Positions 30,651 through 40,198 are shown, counted from the stretch's first letter. The stretch: 64,000 bases of DNA from CAZZDK01 sp964652235 (GCA_964652235.1 CAZZDK010000009.1:1-64000), one strand, 5' to 3'. Program-made: numbers and translations. Notes: generated from the letters alone by a model not told the origin.

Positions 30651-33641
30651 TTAACTTTTTTCCTCGACATCCCGCTGCAAGGACCGGGCATAGGCGATCA
30701 TTTCTTTGGCCAGCTCGGAAATGACGACGCTGGTCGCGCCGGATTCGATCTCGCCGCGCTCGGTTCTTTGGACCACCCGGCGACGAATTTCCTGCCGCGC
30801 CGAACCGGCCGGGAAGAAATGGGCCAGAATGGACCGCCCTCTGGCAGCGCCAAGTTCTTCATAAAGCTTGGTTCTGAGGTCCACATCTTCGGTGGAGGTC
30901 GATAAAGCCCAAAGCTCCACGGGGCCGAGCGTGTTAACCAAATGCTGCTCATATCGGCCTTCATTGGTGCTGAGAAGCAGCAAAACGGGCGCGCCGCTGG
31001 GCCGGGGGCCTGTCAAACGGTACCGCATGACCCACCGGGCGGTGTCGGACAGGCCGAAACGATCCGCCGTTTCGCTGATGGCCCGGTCGGAAACCGCCGT
31101 GCCGCAAATCCACACGCCCGTCGCCAGGTCGATCATGTCGGCGCTGAAATCGTCCAAAAGCTGCGAGGCCAGAACGATCTGCACGCCCCATTTGCGGCCT
31201 TCGCGCACGTCGCGCACGACCTGCGCCCGAACGGCGTTCGTCTTGCTCGTGCGGTGAAACTCGTCAAAGCACAAACGCTTCGGGCTTTCCCGAATGTCCT
31301 TAAGCCGCCCCTCGTGATAGGGCCTGTATTTTTCGGGCATATGGCGCAGGGAATCCTGCCCCAGCCACCAGGAGCGGACCAAAACGTGCCGCGCAAGCAT
31401 ATACATGATGGCCGTCTGGCGGTCCGCGATGTCGTCGCCCTGGGGCGCGACGTCCTGCAAATCGACGGCGGCGATGTGCGTCTCGCCGATATCGAAGCGC
31501 GTCACCGAGGCGAGGATGGGGAACTCGCGCACGGCGGAAGCCAACATACGCTCAAAGGCATGAATGACGGACTCGGCCGAAGCGCCGATGGCCGTTTCTT
31601 CGAGAAGAGCCCGTATCTGGGGCCTGCGTGCCGCCGTCACCGCGTCCACGAGCGTGGGCACCGCGTGGCGCTGGGCCAGCGTGCATTCATGATAGGCGCC
31701 CGCATCGTACAGCGCGTCCACGACGTCCCACCAATAAGGATCGACGGGCAGGTGGATGTTGTAGGTCTTGATCGCCTCATCCACGTCCGGCTCGATGTTC
31801 TGCAGATAGGGCCGCGGCTCGGTGTTCGCGCCGCTGTCGTCGCGCCAACGGTACATCTCGTCCACGCAAAGGCCGACGAGCTGCGTCATGCCGTCATAGG
31901 GAACCTTCTGCCCCGGCGAGGTGCAAAGAAGGGTCAAAAGCTCCGTGAGATAGGAGCGCTCTTCAGGCAAGGGGTAGCGGCAGCCGAGCTGCGTATCGAA
32001 CGGATTGACGGCATATTCAGGGGTCATGCGCAATTTGAAATGCATGGCCTCGTGGCGACGGTTAAGAGGCAATGCATCGCGGATCAGAGAGATCAATCCG
32101 GACGAAGACGGCCCAATGTCGAGAATGGCGATATAGGGCAGGCGCGCGTTGCCCGCCGAAAGAACGGTGCCGAGATTGAGGGCGTTCATCAAGACGGATT
32201 TGCCCGCGCCCGGCTGCGCGAAAATAAGATCAAACCACGTCGTCGTAAGCGAACTGCCCATCTGATAGGGCCAGATGCGCCCGTCGGCGGTGCGGAAAAT
32301 AACGGGGCCTTCCGCGAAAGGCGAAGAGGCCCTTTGCCAGGGCATAAGCTTCATGACCTCCTGAAACGGCGCGATGGCAGGCGGCGCGGTTGACGAGCAA
32401 GCGATGCCGAGCGAAGCGGACAAAGCGGTCTCGAGAGGATCGCCTCCTGCCGAAGTCGCCTGGCAATAGCCCCAGGCCTCGACCGCCTGCGTCAGGGCGG
32501 CCAAACGCGTTTCCATCAGCCTGCGATCCCGCGCCGGGGCGTAGGTCGAAAGCGAAATGCGCAGGCGCACGACCGGTTCGCTTTGCGCCAGTTCCTGCAG
32601 CGCTTTGAGCGATTCCCGTATCTGGCGATTCACTTCGTTCGTGAAAGCCAAAATCGCCGCCGTAAAGGCACGGAACATCGCACCCTGCGCGCCCGCGCTT
32701 TCGATCAGGAACGAAACGTGGAAAGGAATGTCGCCGTCGATGAGCCGCGCGAGAAGCTGCGGAAAGGGCGTCGGATCGGCGGGCGCCAGCGTCACGTCCA
32801 CGCCGCCCCAAAGCAAATCGCCGATCCGCACGATGGTCGGCGAAACCGTTTCCGCATCCGCCACGCAAAGCTGCCTGCGCAGCGGCGGCCAGAGAACTTC
32901 CGAAAGATCCGTTTTCCGGTGCGGCGCGCGCGGCAAAAGGGGATCGCCGGGAACGTTCGCGCGCCAATCTTTGTTGGCAAGATAGGGGTAGAGGCTGGCC
33001 CGCACCGCGGCAAGCGCGCTGTGCACCGATTCCAAAGAAGCCCGGATCGCGACTTCTTCCAACGCCGCCGTCACCGCCGCGACGAAGCTCTTGTGCCGCG
33101 TGCGTAGAGGCTCCAGCGTCAGTTTGGGATTCTGGGCGTCGCTCGCGACGACCCACTTCTGTTCGCCGCGCAAACGGATCGCTTCCTTCAGGTCGCTTTT
33201 GTTCACGGCGCCGGGGCGCGTCCAGAGAACGAAGTAAACCTCTTCGTGCGCCAGATAGCGGGTCAGGTGTCGCTTTCGTTCTTCAAGCAAATCGCCCAGA
33301 TCGAGGTCGAGAGCCCGCGCGGCGCTTCGGTTCGATTGCATGGCCCTCGCAAGGTCTTCGCCCGCCATGGCGGGGTCGCGCATGAAATAAACCTGCATGG
33401 CGTAGCCGGGACGGTCGAACCGCGCGCCGAGCTTCATCGTCGCCTGGTCCACGATCCAGCGATATTCCGCGTCACCGATGATTTGCCGTGCGCCGTGAAT
33501 GCGAATAAAGGACACCATCGAACCGTCCGCGGCCACAAGCGTCGTATCGTCTTCGGCGGTCTCCAGCTGAATAAAGGATTCGATGGGCTGCTTGGCGGCC
33601 AGAAGAATGGCGGCCAGAACGTTGTCCAGAAGGTTCAGCAT
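30651..33641 (-). CDS. icmB: Type IVB secretion ATPase DotO/IcmB
   Basis: This 996-residue VirB4-like ATPase of the IcmB/TraU family starts at 33641 (MLNLLDNVLAAILLAAKQPIESF); a GGAGGT eleven bases upstream decides the start. The N-terminal half is the VirB4-type CagE domain. Walker A is in IFAQPGAGKSVLMNALNLG (about residue 475), and Walker B in PKRLCFDEFHRT. A Gln/Ser motif IVLASQLLDDFSADM and the C-terminal ATPase part follow. In the Dot/Icm system it is the cytoplasmic energising hexamer at the channel base. Length matches Legionella IcmB (about 1000). It is the first gene of the minus-strand dot cluster; the 129 bases to dotM hold no gene. Confidence 0.92.
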   Translation of the reverse strand: MLNLLDNVLAAILLAAKQPIESFIQLETAEDDTTLVAADGSMVSFIRIHGARQIIGDAEYRWIVDQATMKLGARFDRPGYAMQVYFMRDPAMAGEDLARAMQSNRSAARALDLDLGDLLEERKRHLTRYLAHEEVYFVLWTRPGAVNKSDLKEAIRLRGEQKWVVASDAQNPKLTLEPLRTRHKSFVAAVTAALEEVAIRASLESVHSALAAVRASLYPYLANKDWRANVPGDPLLPRAPHRKTDLSEVLWPPLRRQLCVADAETVSPTIVRIGDLLWGGVDVTLAPADPTPFPQLLARLIDGDIPFHVSFLIESAGAQGAMFRAFTAAILAFTNEVNRQIRESLKALQELAQSEPVVRLRISLSTYAPARDRRLMETRLAALTQAVEAWGYCQATSAGGDPLETALSASLGIACSSTAPPAIAPFQEVMKLMPWQRASSPFAEGPVIFRTADGRIWPYQMGSSLTTTWFDLIFAQPGAGKSVLMNALNLGTVLSAGNARLPYIAILDIGPSSSGLISLIRDALPLNRRHEAMHFKLRMTPEYAVNPFDTQLGCRYPLPEERSYLTELLTLLCTSPGQKVPYDGMTQLVGLCVDEMYRWRDDSGANTEPRPYLQNIEPDVDEAIKTYNIHLPVDPYWWDVVDALYDAGAYHECTLAQRHAVPTLVDAVTAARRPQIRALLEETAIGASAESVIHAFERMLASAVREFPILASVTRFDIGETHIAAVDLQDVAPQGDDIADRQTAIMYMLARHVLVRSWWLGQDSLRHMPEKYRPYHEGRLKDIRESPKRLCFDEFHRTSKTNAVRAQVVRDVREGRKWGVQIVLASQLLDDFSADMIDLATGVWICGTAVSDRAISETADRFGLSDTARWVMRYRLTGPRPSGAPVLLLLSTNEGRYEQHLVNTLGPVELWALSTSTEDVDLRTKLYEELGAARGRSILAHFFPAGSARQEIRRRVVQRTERGEIESGATSVVISELAKEMIAYARSLQRDVEEKS

Positions 33642-33916
33642 GGACGAAAGACCTCCCGGCGCGAAGGGGGAGACGCAGGGACGGAGGAGAGACCGATTGG
33701 AGCCAAACGCCGAAACGCCATGCGGGACACATACCTTGCAAACGGACAACGACAAACGTCTGCCCAAGGAAGCCTCGGACATCCTTGCTGTTTTAACGGC
33801 AAGATTATGAACAATTAACTAACGCAAAAGATTTAGAAAAGCCCTTTCGTTTTCCCTTGACGCTTTTGCGGGCTTCCCGCTTACTAATTCCCGTTTTCCG
33901 GGAAAAGGGGCAAATT

Positions 33917-35449
33917 TTGGTCGCACGTATAGGCACTTTTGCTTTTGAGGGCACGTCCGTCCTGCCGATCGACGTTCAGGTTCAAATCTCCTCCGGTCTC
34001 GTCGTCTTCAATGTCGTCGGATTGCCGGATAAGGCCGTCGCCGAAAGCCGCGAGCGCGTGCGCGGCGCCCTTCACGCCCTGGGGCTGTCTCTTCCGGCCA
34101 AAAGGATCACCGTTAACCTGGCGCCCGCCGACGTTCTTAAAGAAGGCAGTCACTTTGACCTTCCCATCGCGCTGGCGATTTTGGCGGCGATGGAGGTCTT
34201 GCCGAAAGAAGAAATCCTTCTCTATGCGGCTTTGGGAGAATTGGGGCTGGACGGCGCCCTTGCGCCCGTCGCGGGCACCTTGCCCGCCGCTGTTTCGGCA
34301 AACGAACGAAACTGCGGCCTTATTTGTCCGCTGGCGAACGGGGGCGAGGCCGTTTGGGCGAGCGAGTCTCTGGACGTGCTGGCCGCTCCTTCTCTTCTTA
34401 GCCTTATTAATCACTTCAAGGGGATTCAGGTCCTGCCCCGCCCGATGCCCCGCCTTCAGGAACAAACCGGTCCGGCCTTTGCCGACCTGCGCGACATCAA
34501 GGGCCAGGAAACGGCCAAACGCGCGTTGGAGGTCGTGGCGGCGGGAGGGCACAACCTGCTGATGATCGGCCCGCCCGGCGCAGGCAAGAGTATGCTGGCC
34601 GCGCGGCTTCCCGGCCTTTTGCCGCCCCTTGCCCCGGACGAAGCGCTTGAGGTCTCGATGATCCATTCTCTGGCGGGCCTTTTAGAGGACGGCAAACTTT
34701 TGCGTCAAAGACCGTTCCGCGACCCCCACCATTCGGCCACGCTCGCCGCTCTGATCGGCGGAGGCACGCGCGCCAAACCCGGCGAGGTTTCCCTGGCCCA
34801 TAACGGCGTCTTGTTTTTGGACGAATTGCCGGAGTTCCAGCGCGCGACGCTGGAAGCCCTGCGCCAGCCGCTCGAGACCGGTCGCGCCGTTGTCTCTCGC
34901 GCCAATCACCATGTTTCCTATCCGGCGCGCATTCAGCTTGTCGCGGCCATGAATCCCTGCCGGTGCGGCCATTTGGCCGATCCTTCCCTCGCCTGCGGGC
35001 GGGCGCCCAAATGCGCCGCCGATTATCAATCCCGCATTTCGGGCCCTCTGTTCGACCGTATTGATTGCCATGTGGACGTGCCCGCCGTCAGCGCAAGTGA
35101 TCTTTCCCTCCCGCCGCCAGCCGAAGATTCCGCCGCCGTCGCGGCCCGCGTGGCGCGTGCGCGCGCCGTTCAGACCGAACGTTACCGCGCCTTGGCGAAG
35201 ACGAGCGAAAAACCCGTCCGCACCAACGCCGAAGCGGACGGCGAGCTTTTGGAAGCCGTCGCCCCTCTGGGCGAAACGGCGCGATCCCTTTTGTCGCAAG
35301 CGGCGGAAAAAATGAAATTGTCGGCCCGCGGCTATCACCGCGTTTTGCGCGTCGCGCGCACGCTTGCCGATCTGGCGGAAAGCGAAACGGTGGAAAAACT
35401 TCACGTGGCCGAAGCGTTAAGCTACCGCCGCCTTTCCTTCGGGCGGTGA
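33917..35449 (+). CDS. comM: YifB/ComM family Mg-chelatase-like AAA+ ATPase
   Basis: This 510-residue protein begins at a TTG (33917) giving LVARIGTFAFEG, the normal family N-terminus, with GGGG five bases upstream; no ATG fits. The N-terminal ChlI-like domain has VVFNVVGLPDKAVAESRERVR and AGTLPAAV. The AAA+ core has Walker A IGPPGAGKSML, Walker B GVLFLDELPEF, NPCRCGHLADP (Cys-containing loop) and GPLFDRIDCHVDVP. ComM is a hexameric branch-migration helicase that helps integrate transformed DNA. The 3' end overlaps the convergent chemoreceptor gene by 33 bases. Confidence 0.93.
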   Translation: MVARIGTFAFEGTSVLPIDVQVQISSGLVVFNVVGLPDKAVAESRERVRGALHALGLSLPAKRITVNLAPADVLKEGSHFDLPIALAILAAMEVLPKEEILLYAALGELGLDGALAPVAGTLPAAVSANERNCGLICPLANGGEAVWASESLDVLAAPSLLSLINHFKGIQVLPRPMPRLQEQTGPAFADLRDIKGQETAKRALEVVAAGGHNLLMIGPPGAGKSMLAARLPGLLPPLAPDEALEVSMIHSLAGLLEDGKLLRQRPFRDPHHSATLAALIGGGTRAKPGEVSLAHNGVLFLDELPEFQRATLEALRQPLETGRAVVSRANHHVSYPARIQLVAAMNPCRCGHLADPSLACGRAPKCAADYQSRISGPLFDRIDCHVDVPAVSASDLSLPPPAEDSAAVAARVARARAVQTERYRALAKTSEKPVRTNAEADGELLEAVAPLGETARSLLSQAAEKMKLSARGYHRVLRVARTLADLAESETVEKLHVAEALSYRRLSFGR

Positions 35450-36394
35450 CGATTCGCCGCTCATTTGCGCGGCGGCGGCTCGGATTTCCTCGGTCGTCAC
35501 GAGCATATGCGAAATGCCCGCCGTGACGGCGCTGGTCGCCGAGGTCGTCTCCTGCGCGCTGCGGGCTATTTCCTGCGTCGCCGCGTTTTCCTGATCCAAC
35601 GCCGATTTGATGGCGACGGTAATCGCGTTGATTTGTCCGATCGTTTCTTCGATTCCCTTGACCTGATCTTTCACGTTTTGCGAGGCGACGCGCACATCGT
35701 TGATCTGTTTTTCGATCTGCTCCGTCGCCTCGGCGGTCTGTCGGGCCAGCGACTTGACTTCTCCCGCGACGACGGAAAAGCCCTTGCCGTGTTCGCCCGC
35801 CCGCGCGGCCTCGATGGTGGCGTTGAGGGCAAGCAGATTGGTGCGCTCGGCGATCATGCGTATAAGGCCCACGATCGAAGCGATTTCGTCGCTGCGGGCC
35901 GCCAGGGTCGCGACGGCTTCGTCGGCGCCTTTAGCGTTCTTTACCGCGCCGCCCGCGATGCTCGTCGCCTCGTCCGCTTGGCGACCGATTTCGTGAATGG
36001 CGCTGTTCATTTCCTCAATGGCGCTGGCGATGCTGGTCGCGCTTTCCGTCGCGCGCGCCGCCGAAGAGGTGGAGGCTGTGGCGCGGCGCTGATGGTCTTC
36101 CGCGAGAGCTTGAAGTTTTTTGGCCTGCGCCGCTAGCTTTTGCCAGACGTCTTCACGGTCCTGAGGGCCTGTCTTATCCGGCTCTTTCGTTTCTTCGGGC
36201 CGGACGGCGGGTTCGCGGCCCAAAGGCCTCGATAGGACCGCGCTCACCGCCAGGCTGCCTAAAACGAGAAAGGCCGCCAAAAAAGCGACGGCCCTGCCGT
36301 CCGGCGCGACGCGCCAGGCCCAAAGGCCCAAGGGCGCAACAGCCCCCAGCAGAAAAGAAGCGGTGATCGCCTTTCTTATCGAAGGATCCGTCAT
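35417..36394 (-). CDS. Methyl-accepting chemotaxis-like protein without sensor domain
   Basis: This 325-residue receptor has two closely spaced hydrophobic segments (about 9-28 and 34-52) with almost no periplasmic part, so it probably senses at the membrane or cytoplasm. A coiled-coil signalling domain at 95-310 ends the protein. The hairpin tip reads RMIAERTNLLALNATIEAARAG and the coil continues EHGKGFSVVAGEVKSLARQT. There is no HAMP and no C-terminal CheR-tether pentapeptide. It overlaps comM convergently by 33 bases. The signal is unknown. Confidence 0.9.
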   Translation of the reverse strand: MTDPSIRKAITASFLLGAVAPLGLWAWRVAPDGRAVAFLAAFLVLGSLAVSAVLSRPLGREPAVRPEETKEPDKTGPQDREDVWQKLAAQAKKLQALAEDHQRRATASTSSAARATESATSIASAIEEMNSAIHEIGRQADEATSIAGGAVKNAKGADEAVATLAARSDEIASIVGLIRMIAERTNLLALNATIEAARAGEHGKGFSVVAGEVKSLARQTAEATEQIEKQINDVRVASQNVKDQVKGIEETIGQINAITVAIKSALDQENAATQEIARSAQETTSATSAVTAGISHMLVTTEEIRAAAAQMSGESSPPEGKAAVA

Positions 36395-36571
36395 GTTTTT
36401 TCTCGCAAGCGGTTTGCGAAACTATGGCAACCTAAGATTTAATTTTCTTCTAACAAAGCGCAAAAACAAATGGTTACGCCTGTGTTCCGCCGCTGCCTCC
36501 TCTCCATTAATCCAGTCTTAAAGATCGGTTCGATAAAGTGGGGTCGGCTCAAATAGACAAAGGGTCTTCGC

Positions 36572-36988
36572 GTGGCTTTTCTGGATTGGAGCGACGAACT
36601 TTCCGTCGATTACCGCCTGCTGGATTCGGACCACAAGCGGTTGATCGACATTATCAACAAATTGCACGACTCCAGCCAAAACAGCGCGGATCGAACCGCC
36701 GTTCTGACTCTTTTCGGTGAATTGATAAGTTATACGCGCACGCATTTCGTCCACGAAGAGACCCTGATGCGCAAAACGGCTTATCCGCAATTCATCCCGC
36801 ACAAAATCGCGCATGACCGCCTGATTTCCCAGATCGAAGATTTAAGCAAAAGATACGCGGCGGGGCAGATCGGCCTTTCCCAGGACACCATCGTTTATAT
36901 CCGCACCTGGCTGTGCGACCATATTGTGGAGGTGGATCGGCTGCTGGGCGCCTGGCTGAACAAATACGCGCCGCTCAACCCGGAATAG
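36572..36988 (+). CDS. Bacteriohemerythrin
   Basis: This 138-residue single-domain hemerythrin starts at a GTG (36572, AAAGGG upstream). Iron ligands follow the family spacing: His in LDSDHKRLI, the HFVHEETLM motif (HxxxE), HKIAHDRLI (HxxxH) and the final HIVEVDR (HxxxxD). It binds oxygen at a di-iron site in the cytoplasm, for oxygen storage or sensing, and in motile bacteria often feeds aerotaxis. It lies next to a chemoreceptor gene, but on the opposite strand. It overlaps the convergent DUF924 gene by 14 bases. Confidence 0.94.
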   Translation: MAFLDWSDELSVDYRLLDSDHKRLIDIINKLHDSSQNSADRTAVLTLFGELISYTRTHFVHEETLMRKTAYPQFIPHKIAHDRLISQIEDLSKRYAAGQIGLSQDTIVYIRTWLCDHIVEVDRLLGAWLNKYAPLNPE

Positions 36989-37526
36989 AGCCTTTTTCTT
37001 TGAGAAAAAGTTCTTCCTCCGGCGTGTTCGCGCGGCCCAGGACCGCGTTGCGGTGGGGAAACCGCCCGAATCGCTCTATTGTCTCCAGCCGCCAAGCGGC
37101 GCGCGCGATCCATTCCGGATCTTTCATCCTTTCGCGGATGTAAAAGAGGGCAAGCCTTTGCTCGCCGATCCGTTCGGCGTGAAGAAACGGGAGATAGAAA
37201 AACAATTTGAAATTCTTGTCGATCCGGTCGTCGAAATGGCGAACAACGGCCTGCCGCGCCGTCTCCAGCGCCAGATCGTCCGTGGCGTAGGCCCGCGAGG
37301 TCCCCCGGAACATCCGGCGGGGGAAGGGGTCGAGCAGAAGCAGCAAGGCCAAAACGCCTTCAGGCGTTTCCTCCCAGGCCCAAAGCTCCTCCAGCGCCGC
37401 GCGTTCGTGCGTGGCAAGATAGCGGTCCCGGATGGTTTGGTCGAGCGCCGGATCGGGCGCGAACCAGCGTTCAGGCCCGACTTCGTAAAACCAGAAATTT
37501 TGAATGTCTTCGGGGTCCGTAATCAT
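36975..37526 (-). CDS. DUF924 family protein
   Basis: This 183-residue protein of the DUF924 (TPR-like) family opens with FWFYEVGPERWFAPDPALDQTIRDRY. The signature LDPFPRRMFRGTSRAYATDDLAL matches the family's LDQFPRNxFRGTxxAFATDxxAL. Later FFYLPFLHAE and ERFGRFPHRNAVLGR follow the family pattern. No biochemical function is established. It is a common housekeeping-type gene in proteobacteria. Confidence 0.9.
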   Translation of the reverse strand: MITDPEDIQNFWFYEVGPERWFAPDPALDQTIRDRYLATHERAALEELWAWEETPEGVLALLLLLDPFPRRMFRGTSRAYATDDLALETARQAVVRHFDDRIDKNFKLFFYLPFLHAERIGEQRLALFYIRERMKDPEWIARAAWRLETIERFGRFPHRNAVLGRANTPEEELFLKEKGSIPG

Positions 37527-37562
37527 GGAGCCGAAGTTTAGAGGCGGATGCTTACCGAATCC

Positions 37563-37754
37563 TTACTTACGAAGATCAAGGCGTTGGGGGGAGGGACGCT
37601 TCACACCGAAAGAACGGGGGCCGACATAGACGATCGACTTCAGTCTTTCCCTTTCGCCTTCCGCGCAAAGGGGGTTTTGCCCGACCGTGAAAGCCATTTC
37701 TTCCCAAAGATCGCCGACACCAAGAGCTCTTGTCGTGTGTTCATCCAATTCCAT
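37563..37754 (-). CDS. Small hypothetical protein
   Basis: This 63-residue protein starts at 37754 (MELDEHTTRALGVGDLWEEMAF), chosen because AAGGAGA precedes it; a longer reading to 37817 starts in AT-rich leader. It is acidic at the N-terminus and basic at the C-terminus (FGVKRPSPQRLDLRK). No domain is recognised. Confidence 0.45.
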   Translation of the reverse strand: MELDEHTTRALGVGDLWEEMAFTVGQNPLCAEGERERLKSIVYVGPRSFGVKRPSPQRLDLRK

Positions 37755-37836
37755 CTTTTCTCTCCTTAAAAATGCCAATCCTTTGCTTTTTTTATCTTTT
37801 TTGGCTTCAAACGACAAGATTTTCTGAATACTTTCC

Positions 37837-38415
37837 TTATTTCGTCGCCCAAGTCCTTATATTTCCTAAATCAACGTGAACATGGTTACTGCTGGGATAA
37901 AAGGAAACGCCCCCGCGTTGCATGGTCTTGGCAATTTCGGCGATGGCCTTGCCGTTCACGCCCGCGATGCGAAAATCAACGGCCCAGCCATGCAGATGAA
38001 AACTGTTTTTCGCCGCCTGTCCGCCGTTTGCGCGAAGCGAAGCGTTCGATTCCGGCGAGCGGTAGCCGGAGAGAATCTCGAAAACCACGCCGGAAGGCAG
38101 GCCAAGCCGCCGCCTTATATCCACCATATAATCAATCAGTTCCGGATCAATTTTCCCGACCTCTCCCGTGCGACGATCCCGAAAAAGCTTTTCGATTTTT
38201 TTCATGGCCGCCGGATCGTAGCGCCCGTTCGCGTAATAGGTCAGGTCCAGCCGTTCGCCGCTGGGCGGATGAGAAAGAACGATCCGCCGTTCTGGCACGT
38301 CGTCGGGACGCGTTTTTTCGCCGCCATATTGCTTGACAAGCTTTCCCGCCATACCGGACGAACCGCACCCGGCCAGGAAAAAGGCCGCGCACAGGAAAAG
38401 AAGAGCTCGTTTCAT
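37837..38415 (-). CDS. M15/DUF882 peptidase lipoprotein
   Basis: This 192-residue protein has a lipoprotein signal, MKRALLFLCAAFFLAGC (Cys17). The mature domain is the DUF882/YcbK type of the M15 metallopeptidases, with FEILSGYRSPESNASLR, zinc ligands in SFHLHGWAVDFR (SxHxxGxAxD) and the last ligand in NHVHVD. Such enzymes trim peptidoglycan peptides in the periplasm (LAS/VanX-type fold). It is translationally coupled to the upstream regulator gene through an ATGA overlap, so its level may be set together with that regulator. Confidence 0.9.
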   Translation of the reverse strand: MKRALLFLCAAFFLAGCGSSGMAGKLVKQYGGEKTRPDDVPERRIVLSHPPSGERLDLTYYANGRYDPAAMKKIEKLFRDRRTGEVGKIDPELIDYMVDIRRRLGLPSGVVFEILSGYRSPESNASLRANGGQAAKNSFHLHGWAVDFRIAGVNGKAIAEIAKTMQRGGVSFYPSSNHVHVDLGNIRTWATK

Positions 38416-39101
38416 GCGCCCCGCCAGGACGGATTTAACCGATAGCCGCCGTCTTCTGTGAAAAAAACGTCCTCGTTCGCACCCGCGCGATCCATCAGTT
38501 TCCGCCGCAGGCGGTAGATATGGGTCTCAAGCGTGTGGGTGTCGATCCGTTCGTCGTACCCCCAAATGGAGGCCAGAATCTCTTCGCGTGAGAGAGGTCC
38601 GTCCGCCGTGCAGAAGAACTCCAAAAGAGAGGCTTCTTTGTCCGTCAGTTTAACGGGATCGCCGCCTTTGGCGGGCGTTAGGGTCCGCGCGCGCGGCGCG
38701 AAAAGATAGGGGCCGACGGTAAAAGAAACGTCCGGCGCCTGGCGCAAAAGCCTCTGATAGAATTGAAGCCGCGAAAGAAGATAGCCGAGTCGCAAGGGCC
38801 GCGCGAAAAAAGCCGTCGCGCCGAAAGATTCCAGGTCCGGCGGCAAGGAACCCAAAACCAAAAGTAGGGGCGCGGGGCGCGTCTCTTCCAGTCGGGAAGC
38901 GAAGAACGCCGCGAAATCTTTCGCGGCGGGCGCCGTTTCGGCGTCCCAGAAAAGAAGGGGGGGCAAGGCGCCGCTCCAGACGCCAAGCGCTTCTTCCAAA
39001 GAGGAAAAAACCGCCAGGTGCCACCCCTCGGCATCTCTCATCTGTTCGGCGATGGCGCGACAAAGCGCCGCGTCAGAGGAAACAAGGCCCAAAAGAAACA
39101 T
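38412..39101 (-). CDS. OmpR-family response regulator with atypical receiver
   Basis: This 229-residue regulator has a divergent receiver domain (1-115). An acidic residue at 10 and Asp53 (LLFWDAE) fit the phospho-site, but the usual switch Lys is Arg (FFARPL) and the acidic pair is incomplete, so phosphorylation may be altered. The C-terminal winged helix (130-225) is regular: KLTDKEASLLEFFCTADGPLSREEIL, THTLETHIYRLRRKLMD and GGYRLNP. No kinase gene adjoins; it is coupled to the M15 lipoprotein gene. Confidence 0.85.
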   Translation of the reverse strand: MFLLGLVSSDAALCRAIAEQMRDAEGWHLAVFSSLEEALGVWSGALPPLLFWDAETAPAAKDFAAFFASRLEETRPAPLLLVLGSLPPDLESFGATAFFARPLRLGYLLSRLQFYQRLLRQAPDVSFTVGPYLFAPRARTLTPAKGGDPVKLTDKEASLLEFFCTADGPLSREEILASIWGYDERIDTHTLETHIYRLRRKLMDRAGANEDVFFTEDGGYRLNPSWRGA

Positions 39102-39139
39102 GATCCCGTTATATCAAATTGCGCGGTAAAAAGCAGGTT

Positions 39140-40198
39140 TTATTGTACGCTGACCGCGGCCTGAACAGGATCGACCGTCAAGGCATAGGCTGCCTGATAT
39201 TTATCCAGCGCCTTGATCATCATATCATGGACCAAAGCGGGAGAGACCTGGCCCCCGGCAGCCTTGGCCTCAGCCTGGCTTCGCATGGAAGCCGCCAGGG
39301 CCGCTCCTTCCAGAGACAGCTTTGCCGTTTCCTGGGACGCCGGCCGGACAGAGGCCGCCTGCCCCGCCGAAACCATCTTTTTCGGATAAAGCGTCTGCCC
39401 GACCCGTATTCCCTGAGACGAAGCGGTTTTGCTTATACGACGCGAGGAGGTCGAAACGGGCGTCGAAGAGGGAAGGACTGCGGCCGCGGCCCCGGAAGCC
39501 GCCCCGGACGAAACGGCGGACACGGAAGCCGGGGAAGAGAGCGCGTCCGAAGAAGCGGACGCCACAAGAACCGGCGCCCCCGGCGCGGAAGCGGGCGTAG
39601 AGGGCTGCGCCGGAGATTGCGCCGAAGATTGCGCCGCCGTTTCCGGCGCGGCGGCAAGCTGAATCGTCCCGGCCTGCGGATCGGGCTCGCCCACCTCGTC
39701 GCCGCCGAAAAGAGCGTCGGCGATCTGGATCGTCGCCTCTTCGCCCGAATGCTCTTCATAGGCGGCGGTTAGAATGCCCGCGACCGTGCTGATAGCCAGG
39801 CTACCGGTCAGCGCGCCGAACAAGGCGTTGCCGGCGACCTGAATTTCGGGTTTGATTTTGTCGCCCGTCGCTTCGCGATACACCGTCCCGAGGATCGGGA
39901 TATGCTGAAGCGGGTTGATAAGATCGACGAGATCGCCCCACTCCAAATCTTCCGCTTCGTGGACTTCTGTTGCTTTGTCCGCGCCGTCCATTCGCCAGGA
40001 ACGCGCGATTTTAGGAGCCGCCGAAGCCTCTTCTTTCTCGGCGAGGTCGTCTTTTTTCTCTTTTTTTTGAACTTCGTCCAGCGTCGAGGCGAAAAGGCTC
40101 TGCGCCGCGCCTTGTGAAGAAGCAGGCGCAGCGGCAGGGGGCGGCGGCGGAAGCTCGCTCGCGATTATTTGCGGGACGGCGCTAGCGGATAGGTCCAT
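39140..40198 (-). CDS. Ala/Ser/Pro-rich hypothetical protein
   Basis: This 352-residue protein starts at 40198 (MDLSASAVPQ) because AAGGAG lies about ten bases upstream; an ATG seven codons earlier is possible. A low-complexity start (PPPPPAAAPASSQ) is followed by a charged segment (KKEKKDDLAEKEEAS). A more ordered core at about 85-165 contains DLVDLINPLQHIPILGTVYREATG, then a Gly/Ala hydrophobic stretch (GALTGSLAISTVAGILTAAYE). The rest is Ala/Ser-rich linker and a helical end. There is no signal peptide. The function is not known. Confidence 0.6.
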   Translation of the reverse strand: MDLSASAVPQIIASELPPPPPAAAPASSQGAAQSLFASTLDEVQKKEKKDDLAEKEEASAAPKIARSWRMDGADKATEVHEAEDLEWGDLVDLINPLQHIPILGTVYREATGDKIKPEIQVAGNALFGALTGSLAISTVAGILTAAYEEHSGEEATIQIADALFGGDEVGEPDPQAGTIQLAAAPETAAQSSAQSPAQPSTPASAPGAPVLVASASSDALSSPASVSAVSSGAASGAAAAVLPSSTPVSTSSRRISKTASSQGIRVGQTLYPKKMVSAGQAASVRPASQETAKLSLEGAALAASMRSQAEAKAAGGQVSPALVHDMMIKALDKYQAAYALTVDPVQAAVSVQ

